Part shown: positions 49,585-64,000 of the stretch, one piece after another
Position numbering within the stretch: the first letter of the stretch is position 1
How the letters are laid out: each line of letters opens with the position of its first letter
Source of the DNA: Hirudo medicinalis
Lineage: Eukaryota; Annelida; Clitellata; Hirudinida; Hirudinidae
Direction of reading: 5' to 3'
Assembly (NCBI GenBank): GCA_011800805.1
Contig: MPNW01000026.1
Location: forward strand, 135,093-199,092
DNA: 64,000 nt
Program-made: the position numbers and the translations under genes
The notes under the pieces: generated by a model
Databases searched by the model: none
Told to the model about the DNA's origin: nothing
What the model saw: the letters and a program-made list of their open reading frames with translations, nothing else

Positions 49585-50926
49585 CTTTGTGTGGTTCAAT
49601 CTAAACTGGGATTTTTAAATTTTCCTCGGTTTAGATGAAGAAACCACTAATCGAAATTTAAAAACTTTTTAATTCTACTAGAAATTGAGTGGTCTTGGCT
49701 GCACGGTATCTTTCATGAGAATCAAACAAATTTTATGCATCTTGGTGTGCATACAAATGCTTGGAATACATATGAAATACCAAATTCGTCAGCAAAAACA
49801 AGATAAATGCATGCAGGCGAGTTTTCTTTCAACGAGAAACACAGACAAATGTTGCAAAAATAATTGCAAAGCCTCCTTTTAATTGGGAAACTGAAACATA
49901 ACTTTTTGCTATTTAAAGTCTTGGCTTTAATCAAGACCACATCCTAAAGGAGGTTTTGTGCAAATTGAAATGTCAAGCTCAGATTTGTGAATTATTATTT
50001 ATTTTATTGTCGGATCAATCAACTTTTGTAATAAAATTAAAAATCACTGATTTGAAGATTAAGCATCTAAATTTCAAAAGAAAGTGTAAGTTGCGTTCAT
50101 AAAGATTTTTCTTACTTTTCTTTTAATAAAGAAACTAATTTATTAAAATTATTCTATTAATTCAAAACAATTTACCGGATTACTCGTGCCGCCTTTCTTG
50201 AAAACGCATTTAAATCCAAATATATTGATGTATAAATGAGATTTTAATTTCTAAAATAATTTTCCCGAGAATAGACACTCAACTGCATCATCACACCTGA
50301 AAGATGCAGTCAGATGTTTACAGTCAGATGGATGAGTAATCAGTTGCTTCAAGGGCAGCGCACTACAACAACCTTATCAGCCCATCTCATGTGTTATGCT
50401 ACGCTCGCAATGAATATCACAGAGAGAAATATTGCTCGCTTAACAACATCAACTCTTGCCTTGCTTATGGGCGCCGACTTCTAACTATCATCGTCTTCAT
50501 TAAATTGATTAATAATCATCCATGCTGTCATGGGGCTGCTAGCTCCATTCATGATAAACAGATAACAAAACGGGATGACTGGAGTCATGTGTGACAGGAC
50601 AATTAATTAACGTCGGTCGCAATTACTTGTGGTAATTCTCAATTATTTAATTACTTATTTAGTTAATGAAATATTGGCAAAAATGTGGATAATCAAAAAA
50701 ATAATTTTTTTTTTTTAAATAAAATGTAATTTAAATTTAAATTTAAAAGTTAATAAATAAATAATAAACAATTTTGCACAATATGCTTCATTCATATATT
50801 TCATTAATTGATTTTAATCAGTTAATTCATTGTTGAGTGCTAAGATTAAAATTTGTAATGATATCATAATCATTTTATTTTAACAATTGCTAAGGATCCC
50901 GAGAGTTTTGAAGCACAAACATAAAA
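49585..50926. other. Spacer between the CEP170-like and SLC13-like genes; no gene seen
   Basis: Divergent intergenic sequence that should hold both promoters. No FHA-like or other domain on either strand. Confidence 0.5.
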
Positions 50927-52828
50927 ATGTTTAAAAAAACAAGAAACAATGATGCTTTGCTACATACGTCACTATTCTTTCTAAGATTCGAATATTTGTT
51001 GGTTGTCGTTATTTGGCATGCAATTCGAAAAGTTTCTAATTTGAAGATGGTGACTTTTGAGGATAGAATTATAGAAGAAGATCAAACAATCAAATCCGAA
51101 AGCGGTAGCACTTTGTCTCGTGCAGCACACTTTGCAAGAAGTTTTTGGCTGGATTTCTTGGCGTTTAGGGGTATTATTCTTAGCTTAACATGTTTTGTAA
51201 TCTCATTTATGTTTCTTGGACACACAATGTCTTACGGAGTGATATATTTTTTTGTCACTATCGGATGGACGTTTGCGAGCTTGCCTCTCCACGTTATTTG
51301 CTTACTAACTCCTATAAGCCTGGAATTTCTGCAGTTGGTCCCAGAGGAAAGTCCAATCAAAGGATTTTTATTAGAAGAATCTTTGGGCATACTTGCTGCA
51401 TCAATTTTTTACTTTCCATTCAAGACCAGCCTCGTAACAAGGAAATTGATGGTGAAGTTCTTTATCAGGTTTCCCTTCTTTCCTCACAACCATCTACTCA
51501 TGTGCATCATCATATCGGCTGCTTTGTCGACCATATTTCCTGCTTACTTTGTCGTATTTTTTATGCTGCCATTCATTGAATCTGGAATGGAAATCCTGAC
51601 TTCCATCGATAGCAAATTTTATTTTGGGGCGTCGGCACAGAGGAAAATGATAAGGATGCGTCAATTCGACAAAGCCTTCAAGTTGGCAGTTAGCTATTCA
51701 TCGGTCATTGGGTCAACTACGTCATTGGTAACTAGCGAGAGTGGAGAAATCATCTATCGAGTGCTCGTTCGAAGTGGCACTTTTGACACCGAATTGTGGT
51801 ATATAATGTCAATCCCGATCGCCATCATCAACTTATTTAATCTCTGGATTGTAATGTTATTAGTATTTTTGGGCGTCAACTTCACAAAATTTAGCTTTTA
51901 TTCGAATATCGAGACTATACAGAACCTGTTCACGAGAAAGGAGCAAAGTCTTTCTGAAAAAGGCTTCCATTTATTCACGAAGCAGTTGGAAGAATTCAAA
52001 AGAGAAATGGGACACCTTAGTCTGACAGATGCGTTCATGACAGGTGTTATGATTCTTGTTATTGTGGCAGCAATTACAAGAAAATCGTTTTATTTTAAAG
52101 GCTGGAGTGATTGGATTGTGATTGATATACTTCAATTGTATAAAGAAGGTGAACAAAAGCATATCCATTTTTCGCTAATTGTCAGTCTTGCTGCCATTTT
52201 ACTCTTCATCGTGCCAAGTAAAAAGATGTCCTACATTTACACAAAGGACGCTTCCATGACTGATGCTTATTCTATGTCATCAACTGTCCCAATTCCAATT
52301 TCTGATTGGGAATTAGTATGCAAGTACATCCCTTGGACGGCCATGTTATGCGTTGGAACGTCAATTAATTTATTTTACAGCTATCAGCATACCAAAATAT
52401 ACCATCGTGTAAGCATAGGATTGGCACACATATTAGGAACAGAAAGTGATGAAACTGCTGTTTTTTACTTATACTTCATCGGTCTTTTGCTAAACATATT
52501 TAATTTTAGCCTAGTAGTAAGTTATATGATGGTTCCTATATCGATTCATGTGGCAAGGTTTCAAAATATTAATGTTGCAGAACTCTTACTGGTATCATTA
52601 TATGGTACACGTCATTCGTTCATTACGCCGTTTTCTTGTAGATCGAATTTAGTAGTGTTTTATATGACTAACAACGTCAGAAGATCTGATATGCTAAAAG
52701 CGGGTGTTCCACTACTAATTGTATGTACCATGACAACATTAATTTATTTTAGAACCTTCAAAAACGAGTTTGCCGCGGGTTTTGATTTGTCAGTGGTGCG
52801 TCAGTGTATATTTAAACTTGTGGACTGA
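50927..52828 (+). CDS. SLC13/DASS-type transporter homologue with degraded sodium-site motifs, 633 aa, no introns
   Basis: Membrane protein of the divalent anion:Na+ symporter fold (SLC13: sulfate, succinate, citrate carriers). Evidence: about twelve hydrophobic segments; FFMLPFIESGMEIL at about 211-224 in the place of the family's LPIAEAV motif; LAVSYSSVIGSTTSLVTSES near 253-272 aligning with the first SNT hairpin (IAYSASIGGTATLTGTGPN); WELVCKYIPWTAMLCVGTSI and TPFSCRSNLVVFY near the second. In the first hairpin the Asn-containing tip is replaced by TSESGE, and the second has lost the TPPN core, so ordinary Na+/carboxylate transport is doubtful. A single exon beside split neighbours suggests a retrocopy, but the long intact frame argues for a working protein. 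Start chosen as the first ATG of the frame. Confidence 0.75.
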   Translation: MFKKTRNNDALLHTSLFFLRFEYLLVVVIWHAIRKVSNLKMVTFEDRIIEEDQTIKSESGSTLSRAAHFARSFWLDFLAFRGIILSLTCFVISFMFLGHTMSYGVIYFFVTIGWTFASLPLHVICLLTPISLEFLQLVPEESPIKGFLLEESLGILAASIFYFPFKTSLVTRKLMVKFFIRFPFFPHNHLLMCIIISAALSTIFPAYFVVFFMLPFIESGMEILTSIDSKFYFGASAQRKMIRMRQFDKAFKLAVSYSSVIGSTTSLVTSESGEIIYRVLVRSGTFDTELWYIMSIPIAIINLFNLWIVMLLVFLGVNFTKFSFYSNIETIQNLFTRKEQSLSEKGFHLFTKQLEEFKREMGHLSLTDAFMTGVMILVIVAAITRKSFYFKGWSDWIVIDILQLYKEGEQKHIHFSLIVSLAAILLFIVPSKKMSYIYTKDASMTDAYSMSSTVPIPISDWELVCKYIPWTAMLCVGTSINLFYSYQHTKIYHRVSIGLAHILGTESDETAVFYLYFIGLLLNIFNFSLVVSYMMVPISIHVARFQNINVAELLLVSLYGTRHSFITPFSCRSNLVVFYMTNNVRRSDMLKAGVPLLIVCTMTTLIYFRTFKNEFAAGFDLSVVRQCIFKLVD

Positions 52829-52883
52829 ATATCATTTCAGATTTTAAATGTGTTTTGTTTGAAATTTTCTTGTAGAATATTGC

Positions 52884-52889
52884 AATAAA
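52884..52889 (+). promoter_or_regulatory. Polyadenylation signal of the SLC13-like gene
   Basis: AATAAA 55 bases after the stop; a second one follows at about 52913. Confidence 0.6.
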
Positions 52890-53083
52890 TTACTTCCAGA
52901 AATTACAACTTTAATAAATATCAAGGTGACGTTAAACATTTATTAATAATTAAATCTTGAATTATTTAATAAATTTTTAAACAAATACAATATTGTTAAA
53001 TTAATAATTGTAATTTTTTTTTAATATTTAAAAAATGATAGGTTCGATAAATCCACAAATTCGTCCAACAAAAACAATCTTTG

Positions 53084-53106
53084 CTCTTTCTTTTCCGTTC
53101 CGTCGA
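53084..53106 (+). promoter_or_regulatory. Probable 5'-TOP pyrimidine tract of RPS9
   Basis: ctctttcttttccgttccg about 150 bases before the RPS9 ATG, with an acceptor (aatttcag) at 53241-53248 just upstream of the start codon. This fits a non-coding first exon beginning with the terminal oligopyrimidine motif usual for ribosomal-protein mRNAs. The start site itself is inferred. Confidence 0.5.
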
Positions 53107-53257
53107 GGTTAGTGTTGTTCGCATATTGTCGACACGCCGAAACGTTAGCTTTTTGTCACATTTTAAACTGTAGAGATTTGACAAGACTGGAATATCGTAA
53201 CGATTTCAATACGGATTTATAAAAAAATTTTAATATTGATAAATTTCAGTGTGAAGG

Positions 53258-53958
<701 letters not shown>

Positions 53959-54428
53959 ACTAATGGCCGTCATTGACATTCAAATAAACAGCCATTAAAT
54001 GAATATGTGTCTGTTAAATTGGTTTTTTGAATATTTGATCATGAACTCTGCGCTTGTGATGTGCAAGGTTTATGTTGGCAAATTGGTTTTACCACTGCAA
54101 AGTGCCCATGAGAGATGGTGTTGAACATACCTTATGCTTATAGCTTATATGTTTTAAGGAGCTTAGCAACAATTAGTGCAAGTGTTTGGTTTGAATCATA
54201 ATGCAGTTCATTTCCTAAATGCATTTTGGTTCAGCTTAGGCAACATTCTTTTCTGGGTTGTAGACTGGTTGTCAGAAAGGAACTGGAAGCATTTTTGTTA
54301 CATTCTGTCTGCTGAGCTAAGATTGACTTTCCTGTAATTTCCAATTCAGTACTTAAATACAGAAACTTGGACATCAGTATAAACTATGAAGAGATTTCTA
54401 GTTTTCAATTGTTCAAGGCTTCTTGGTA
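53959..54428. other. Spacer between RPS9 and the minus-strand gene; no gene seen
   Basis: Convergent 3' ends. No open frame, RNA gene or repeat that I can support. Confidence 0.5.
53983..53988 (+). promoter_or_regulatory. RPS9 polyadenylation signal
   Basis: AATAAA 24 bases after the stop, a very short 3' UTR typical of ribosomal-protein genes. Confidence 0.8.
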
Positions 54429-55579
54429 TCAGAAGATAGTGGTGTAGGGATGTGAAGTGGTCGGTATGGGCCACACATAATCTGAAATGTAATGTTGGTG
54501 TTAGAATGCAATTGATTCAGTTGTCTGAGGAATACCTGATGATGCTGTGGTGTCGTAGGGTGTGTCATATTGCTGAAGCATGTCTTGCACAGTTGAAATG
54601 CAATCCACTTCACCCTTCAAGAGATAATTGATTACACCTGTGTAAGAAATTAAATCAGTTTTGCTAGTCTTTAATGTTCAAATAAAAAGTCAAACCCTGT
54701 GAAGGAAGTAGTTCAGAATTGTTGGTGAATAAGTTATCAAATACAGCTGGGAAGAAATGCCTTGGAGTTTTGAGAATGTAAATTCCAATGTCAAGGATCT
54801 GTTTAATTAGATCGATTACAATTTTTTCATCTTTATCACCTGGTTGAAAATTATCAGAGTCCACTCCTTCAATTTCTAGAAGTTGCCAATAAAAATATGG
54901 ATAATGTGGAATGGCAATGTGTCAAAACTTGTTAAGGCAAATAGTAATAAGGTGGGATTTTAAGATAATTCAGTTTAATTAGAAAGGATATATCATGGTT
55001 TATCATTAGCACTTTGGAGATGTCAAAATTTCGGTTTTCTCGAACTGAATCATCATAAACTTCCCTCAAATAGAGGGTGATCAATGCCATAGGTGCCTAA
55101 CATAAATATAGAAGTCAGTTTAGCAGTGTAAAAACATGTAAGGTTCATAACGTTTACAAACTTCAACTATGTGAACAGCGTGTCGTCTGTGAATCATTAA
55201 AAAGCCAGTAGCAGGTTCTACTTGCAAAACCTCAGAGGTATTCTTAAGAAATTGTTCATATTGTTCTATTAAAATATTTAAGCATTTTTTTTTTAATTTC
55301 TAGAAGTTGCCAGTAAATATTTAAGTAGCTCAGAATATTTTATGTTTTCTCGTACCTCCTATTGCTGTGCCATCTTGAGCCTTATTTGCTATTTGAGATA
55401 TTATCGCTATTCGTTGCAAAATCCCTTTCTGAATTAAAATATTTATGAAAGTATATCTCAACATTAATCTATTACATATTCAAGTATCTAACTCTTCCCA
55501 GAAGAGCGCTTTTTTCCTCAAAAACTGTATATAAATTTTCTCGCTTGTCCTCAGCTTCGTCGAGCTCGATGCTGGCCAT
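54429..55579 (-). CDS. Candidate TEX47/BLUF-like protein, one junction unresolved
   Basis: Minus-strand exons 55579-55493, 55428-55356, 55265-55162, 55096-about 55000, 54875 (or earlier)-54696, 54637-54536 and 54481-54429. The pieces MASIELDEAEDKRENLYTVF, GILQRIAIISQIANKAQDGT, ATGFLMIHRRHAVHIVE, VLMINHDIS and FTNNSELLPSQG follow the order of TEX47-type proteins. These have a BLUF-like ferredoxin fold in which a hydrophobic strand (GFLMIH) and a His-rich HAVHIVE strand precede a helix. The human relative is testis-expressed and its role is unknown. I could not join the fourth and fifth exons in phase: the only donors are phase 0 and the next exon needs phase 1. Either a small exon was missed or the copy is damaged. 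A flavin-binding Gln/Tyr pair is not obvious. Confidence 0.45.
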
Positions 55580-56116
55580 GATGCTCACATATAACTAACA
55601 CGATTAAACTGCGTTGCTAAGGCTTCGTTTAAAGTTGATTGATGCGAATTGTAATCGAATGTGTGCAACATTATTATAAAAATATAGTAAAACAAAACAT
55701 TAGCTAGCTAACTAAATGGGCTGTGAATTTGAATATAAATAGCTAATAATTAACAACATTTACTTTAAAGCGCTTTTTTAATGCTTTTATTTTTGCGCAT
55801 ATTCAATTCACCGTATTGCATCAACTTTCAAAGTTTGGGGCTGTCGATGTGTGGAGGAATTGGAAAAAAAAGTCAAAACGTGAGGAATACGGAGAAGGAA
55901 GGACATAAAAGTAGCGTGCAAAGAGAAACATTCTTTCCAAATACATGTATGTAGTGCTATTGCTCTGTTGTAATACGTACATCATGTGTAGAATCGAATT
56001 ACATGATCATGTCCATGCCTTAGCTCGAGCTAATGTTCATTCTTGATATATTGCTTCAAAACAGATTTGGATAAGGCCATTAAGCTATTAATAGCAAATA
56101 CAGAGATGATTAAGAG
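55580..56116. other. Spacer and possible 5' exons of the DUF4806 gene
   Basis: No domain-bearing frame. The open frame at 56043-56237 runs in a different phase from the DUF4806 reading and is probably not translated as such. Confidence 0.4.
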
Positions 56117-56992
56117 ATCTATAAGTACGATTGCACAAAGCTTGCAAAACAATGTGGTTCTAATGTTGAAATACCGGAAGGAATTAGTTTGCCAATTCGG
56201 AATGATTGTGAATTTGCAAGCACTGAAGACATTTTAAAGGATGTTGCAGTTAAAAACCAATTGGTTGGTATAAAATCAACATTTTAAAAATCAGTTTAAT
56301 GACTCTAATACGCAATTCAGATTTCTGTTCTGGTATCCAATGGAAGATTTAACATCGAGACCACCATCCGGAGACTTATGAAGCACTTGCTGACGGATGA
56401 AATGGGTAGAAAGTGCAATTTGTCGGGGCAGCATGGCAAAAAGGCCTTTCGACAAACTGAAATGATGAATGTTGTGTTTGGTTAGTCAACTGGCTTCCAT
56501 TTTGTAACTTTTATGATTAACACTTTGGTTTGATGCTACTATAAATTTGTACTTAATTTATATAGCGCCATATGCATAGCTTAAGAGGCGTAGTAGTAGT
56601 AGTATTTTATTAATGTCCTCAGCATAACGTGAAGAATAGGACAAGGCGTAAGAGGCGCTTCTTGAAACCATTTATATAGCGCTCCTTCCAGAGGGCGCTT
56701 GTGGCAGTGCAGACTGGGTTTCGAACACGACACATTACGACTGTTGCCATTACCTTACCCATTCGGCCAACCTGCACGCCAGAAATTGAATTTTAATTTA
56801 ATTTAATTATAGAGTAATAATAAGCTTAGCAGTATGATTAATCTTTTCGTCTGGAAAATTTTAGGGGTAGTACAAAGGAACCAAAGCACTTCAACTGCAA
56901 CCAGCCAAGATTGTGAGATGGAACTTCGCAAGTGGTTTGGAAATGCCAGAGACAGAGGAGCTGGCAGTCGGAAAAGAAACCCCTTGAATTAA
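56117..56992 (+). CDS. DUF4806-domain protein, 5' end unresolved
   Basis: Exons about 56117-56263, 56321-56480 and 56865-56992. The domain reads GISLPIRNDCEFASTEDILK in exon 1, then NIETTIRRLMKHLLTDEMGR and SGQHGKKAFRQTEMMNVVFG in exon 2. This is the DUF4806 pattern L-P-L ... G-G-x-x-x-x-x-x-x-R-x-x-x-x-L-[LF]-[TS]-D-E-[ML] ... G-x-x-G-K-x-A-F known from many cnidarian, arthropod and other invertebrate proteins. Its function is not established; many copies sit in transposon-like proteins, so domestication or a mobile origin is possible. The tail GSRKRNPLN is basic. The usual Gly-Gly of the domain is SNGR here. The second intron (56481-56864) contains a SINE. Confidence 0.65.
56585..56785 (-). 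mobile_element. tRNA-derived SINE
   Basis: On the minus strand an A box TGGCCGAATGG (56769-56759) fits TRGYNNANNNG at every position. A B box TGTTCGAAACC (56727-56717) differs from GGTTCGANNCC only at the first base. The two are about 31 bases apart, as in Pol III promoters of tRNA origin. Downstream comes a body with GAGCGCTATATAAATGG, a motif shared by many animal SINE 3' parts, and a (TAC)n tail near 56590-56602. No clear target duplication was found. Confidence 0.75.
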
Positions 56993-57011
56993 TAACAGCT
57001 GAATTTTTCTC

Positions 57012-57017
57012 AATAAA
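57012..57017 (+). promoter_or_regulatory. Polyadenylation signal of the DUF4806 gene
   Basis: AATAAA 20 bases after the stop. Confidence 0.7.
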
Positions 57018-57094
57018 ATTGATGTGATAACCCAACAATTTGTATTCTTCAGTCTTACATATATTGTTGAGAAACTCGTGTGATTAATGATGTA

Positions 57095-57305
57095 GGGATT
57101 GGGCTTGGCAACCCGTGCTTAATGATGCCGGGCAACTAATGCGGGGCCCGTATGGCACCCACAACACAAACCAGCGGGAACCCGGCAGGCTACCCGAGCG
57201 GGACTAGACTGGTGCCCGCGGTCATAAACCAGCGGGGCCCCGGTGGGCTACCTAATCGGGCCCTGCTTTTCTTCCCGCGGGTCCCGATTTCTTGTGCTTG
57301 CTGGG
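57095..57305. repeat. GC-rich tandem repeat of about 58 bp
   Basis: Units share aaaccagcggg, then cccgg(c/t)(a/g)ggctacc and a cggg(a/c)c block. The ccagcggg motif recurs at about 57171 and 57229. The G+C content is far above the surrounding A+T-rich DNA. The opposing ccgg/gggcc blocks could form hairpins. Confidence 0.75.
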
Positions 57306-57699
57306 TCGAGCTTTTGTTTAAAACCATTTTAATATGAAGGCCATGCTGCCTTTTTCAATATTTATTAAATTTAGTATAGCTTATTAGAAGCATTCACGAC
57401 GATCGATGATATAAGACTCTCTGTACTAATCAGGGATGTCATTTTATTTGATTTGAGAGAAAGCGGAAGGTCAAACATTCAGTGAGTCTTATGAAAAATT
57501 TCAAGAAATTAGCTGACGAACGTTTTGGTTGGCAAGCTGAAGAGTTGGGACATTAATATATCGGAGGCATTTGATACGGTAAAGTATCAAATATTGAGTT
57601 GAGGAATGTTGAGGACTGACTTCTTGGCTTCAGTAAGGCATTCTCCAGTTAGTGATAATATGAGTCTGAATGTGATTATAGTGGCATGTGTTCCAACGG

Positions 57700-58560
57700 A
57701 ACTTCAAGACCACTTCAAGACTGAGGGAAGCTTTCCTTGAAGAGAAAAATTTTCAAGGTATTATGAAGCCCGGCTGGAACAGAGCAGGTTAATGAAAGGG
57801 ATAGTCTGTTGCAGATTTGCGGGCCAACAAAGGTAATAAACTTGCCATCCATCTGATTTTTGACTAAGAAGCTTCTGGCTTGCTGATCTGAGCAGTATGT
57901 AGGCTTCCTTCCCAGTATTTGTGCAGCACAGGTGAAAGACGGGTAAGACGGCACGTGACCAAGGAAAGATATGTATATGGCTCGTAGCGACAGAAAGGCA
58001 AACTAACCAGGTTGAGTTGACGTAATAAATTTTTGAGAGAATCAGGGCATATAAGAAACTTCCGGCATCTATGGGAAGAGTGGGTCAGTGATGCTGCAAA
58101 TCGCCCTGAAAGATGCATGGCAGGTTTGAGTAGTTTTGTTGGTGTGAATAAACATAGAACAATCTGAATCAAGCCAAACCCTAGGATGCGGACGGATCGC
58201 ACTGCCTAAATCTGGAGAAAATAGATAACAACTGGTTTGAGAAAGAGTTCAGAAGCACGTCGACCGGAGGAGCACGACATCACTCTCGGTCTTGCTGGCA
58301 TTCAATTGGAGATGACTGCTGAAGATCCTTCTGCCGTTGTAGGGCTTCTCGCTTGGATAATTGCAACTCCTTTCTTTATGGTGCAGATGATTCTCTCTCC
58401 AACATAACTTTATGTGCCTCTCCTTATGTCTAGAACGCCCTCTCCCATCATTAGATCTCAACCAGCCCGGAGCCCTTCACAACGGCACTCGAAGACACAT
58501 CTCATTCGAGGAGCCACTGAATCCAAGACACTTCCAAGGGTCTCTGATGATGTACCATAG
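57700..58560 (-). mobile_element. Decayed LINE, second family
   Basis: Minus-strand reading gives LQLNASKTE near 58.3 kb, the reverse transcriptase motif that follows the catalytic region in CR1/Jockey elements. Near 57.8 kb it gives MDGKFITFVGPQICNRL followed by LFKESF, the C-terminus. The frame shifts several times between these points. It shares the terminal motif with the fragment at 31.7-31.96 kb. Confidence 0.7.
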
Positions 58561-59247
58561 AAAGTAACTATTATTAATAATAATGTAATTCAACATTAAA
58601 AAAATTCTCCCGTCAAATGTCGTACCTTTTCTTAATTCATTGGATGAGTAAATCCGATAAATTCATTAACCCTAGAAAACATCGAAATGAAATTAACATT
58701 GCACGGTAGTTATGAATGCATTGTAGCTTAAATGTCGACATGATCATGGCATTTAACAAATATTTCTTTGAAATTGCAAGGCTCTTTGTCAAAAGAGCAG
58801 GAGAAATTATTTTAATTATTAAAATATGGAAGTGAAAAATTCGTCAAATGTCCAGCTGAGGATTTATTTGCACAGATGATCGTTTAAGTGCTCAGATTTT
58901 GCAATATTTTCTCGGCCAAGAGTATTAAAGGGAGTTTTAGCTGAACTCTTTCACTGCTCCAGATTTGTTTCCAAAAAGGGAAGATATTGTTCAGATTAAT
59001 TTAGTGTCATTACCAAATCAATTTTAGATATAAATTGCTGTAGTATGTAGTCTGCAGTCATGCGCAATAATATCGCACTTTTTAAATCAGCAAGTCTTGG
59101 AAAAGAGGATAAATTTAAACCATATAAATATCAAAATACAACTTCTTCAGAAATATTTAATTATTTATAGCGATGCCACAATTGGTAAATTTACGAAAAC
59201 ATTGCTTGTATATTTTTTGGTTATAGGAAGTTGGTAACTGAATCAAG
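58561..59247. other. 5' flank of the Galpha-q gene; no gene seen
   Basis: A+T-rich, no domain-bearing frame. A non-coding first exon of Galpha-q may lie here or further upstream. Confidence 0.5.
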
Positions 59248-62935
<3,688 letters not shown>

Positions 62936-64000
62936 TTTCAGTGTTGGTCAGTTCACCTTTTCTCAAGTTTAAATTATTCCAATTGTATCGTTTTTGTGTT
63001 CGCATACACGGATAAAGAAGATGTTTTACTGAGTTGAAATTAGTCATTGTGCTTATCTTCTGTCGTACGATGTATCTCGTGGTATTCATTCTTCTCCAAG
63101 GAAGTTCTTGTAAAGTTTTGCTGTAGAAGAGGACAGTAGTGAATTGGACATTTGTTTTTCGTTGATGTTATTTTATAGCATTTTCAATAGCTTAGAAGTA
63201 TTTTCGTTCTTCATTTTTACAAAAAAAAAACCTGTTTGTCTGAAAATTCACCTCTGAAGGGTTTTAGTTGGTAATCATTGTGATGGTCAATGCCCCTCTC
63301 AAATTGCATTAACTCGATGCACTGAATGAAGGCAATTTCTGCTGAGCAAAAGCAAACAAAAGCAACGATGAAGCACTTTTGGTGTCGTCTTGCTCTTGAT
63401 TTCAGACAGATTCATGAATCTCAGTTATTTTTTTAATCAACGACTTGCTTTAAATTCGTCGGATTTTGTTAAGTTTGTTTTAGCTTTAAAAGTTTTTAAA
63501 AAATCTCTAAGCCTGCATATTTTAAACTTTGTTTTGCAGTGTTTTTAAAGCTTATAAATTTGATTGTTCGAGGTCCTTTCTGCAACGTCTGCGAGCGGTT
63601 TATAACGACCCCAAACTTATTGCTACTGTGTATATACCTTGTGGCTCATCTGCTTTGTTTGTTTCTTTTCATTCATAATGACTGAATGTTTTTTAAATAT
63701 AACAATCATGCTGACAAGTATTCAATATTGAAGAGCACACTTTGGATTGTGATTGTGGCTGAAAAGCTTGCCCAAATCCCTATTGACTCAACATTGCTCT
63801 GTTGAGTTTCCTGCTTCAAAGTTGCTGGATATTTTCTCTGTAGTGTTTGTGATGCTAAAGTAGAGACCAGCGGGAAGAGCGCGCAGCTCGGTCGTTGCCC
63901 GTGTTTTGCTGTCGTTAAATTTGGACGGATGCTTTTTATTGTGTTGCTCTCTTAGGTGGTCAGTCAAACTATTTGCTTTGGTTATCTGCTGTTGTCATGT
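62936..64000. other. Galpha-q 3' UTR and flank; no further gene seen
   Basis: No domain-bearing frame on either strand. Presumably a long 3' UTR; I saw no unambiguous AATAAA close to the stop. Confidence 0.5.

Noticed and set aside
56700..56785. A functional tRNA gene
   Set aside because: The A and B boxes are present, but the flanking bases do not form an acceptor stem, and SINE-type sequence follows, so it was called a tRNA-derived SINE.

Overview
The window is nuclear DNA of an animal. It is A+T-rich, its genes are split by short GT-AG introns, and it encodes metazoan proteins: a laminin beta chain, an anoctamin, Galpha-q, a CEP170-type centrosomal protein, an HRI-type eIF2alpha kinase and ribosomal protein S9. 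Gene density, intron size and the mix of decayed CR1/Jockey-like, hAT-like and pogo-like repeats fit a small-genome invertebrate. A lophotrochozoan such as an annelid is my guess, but the sequence does not prove it. One ambiguous base (n, 19594) lies at the junction of two tandem arrays.

Layout. 1.65-14.0 kb (+): a complete laminin beta gene whose 32 exons I could join in frame to 1760 codons; its introns hold a LINE 3' end and a possible hAT-like element. 15.1-19.2 kb (-): a vWA-domain gene. 19.4-20.8 kb: tandem and A/T-only repeats. 21.6-24.9 kb (+): two lysine-rich proteins of unknown function. 25.15-28.2 kb (-): a 17-exon eIF2alpha kinase of the HRI type. 28.9-29.4 kb (-): a small coiled-coil protein with a SUMO-interacting-like tail. 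29.4-34.5 kb: a graveyard of transposon relics. 35.0-38.1 kb (-): a 1025-residue intronless membrane protein I cannot name. 40.9-45.7 kb (+): an anoctamin, tail to tail with a CEP170-like gene (45.9-49.6 kb, -). 50.9-52.8 kb (+): an intronless, motif-degraded SLC13/DASS transporter. 53.3-54.0 kb (+): RPS9. 54.4-55.6 kb (-): a candidate TEX47/BLUF-like gene. 56.1-57.0 kb (+): a DUF4806 gene with a tRNA-derived SINE in an intron. 57.1-58.6 kb: a GC-rich tandem repeat and a LINE relic. 59.2-62.9 kb (+): Galpha-q, 353 aa.

No pathway unites the genes; this is ordinary eukaryotic housekeeping, signalling and matrix gene content. The least explained items are the two intronless multi-pass membrane genes in an otherwise intron-rich region, the vWA gene whose second domain has lost its metal site, and the two Lys-rich proteins with cysteine-rich tails. 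Exon coordinates were read by eye from splice signals and frame, with no transcript support. First exons of several genes are uncertain and this is said where it applies.
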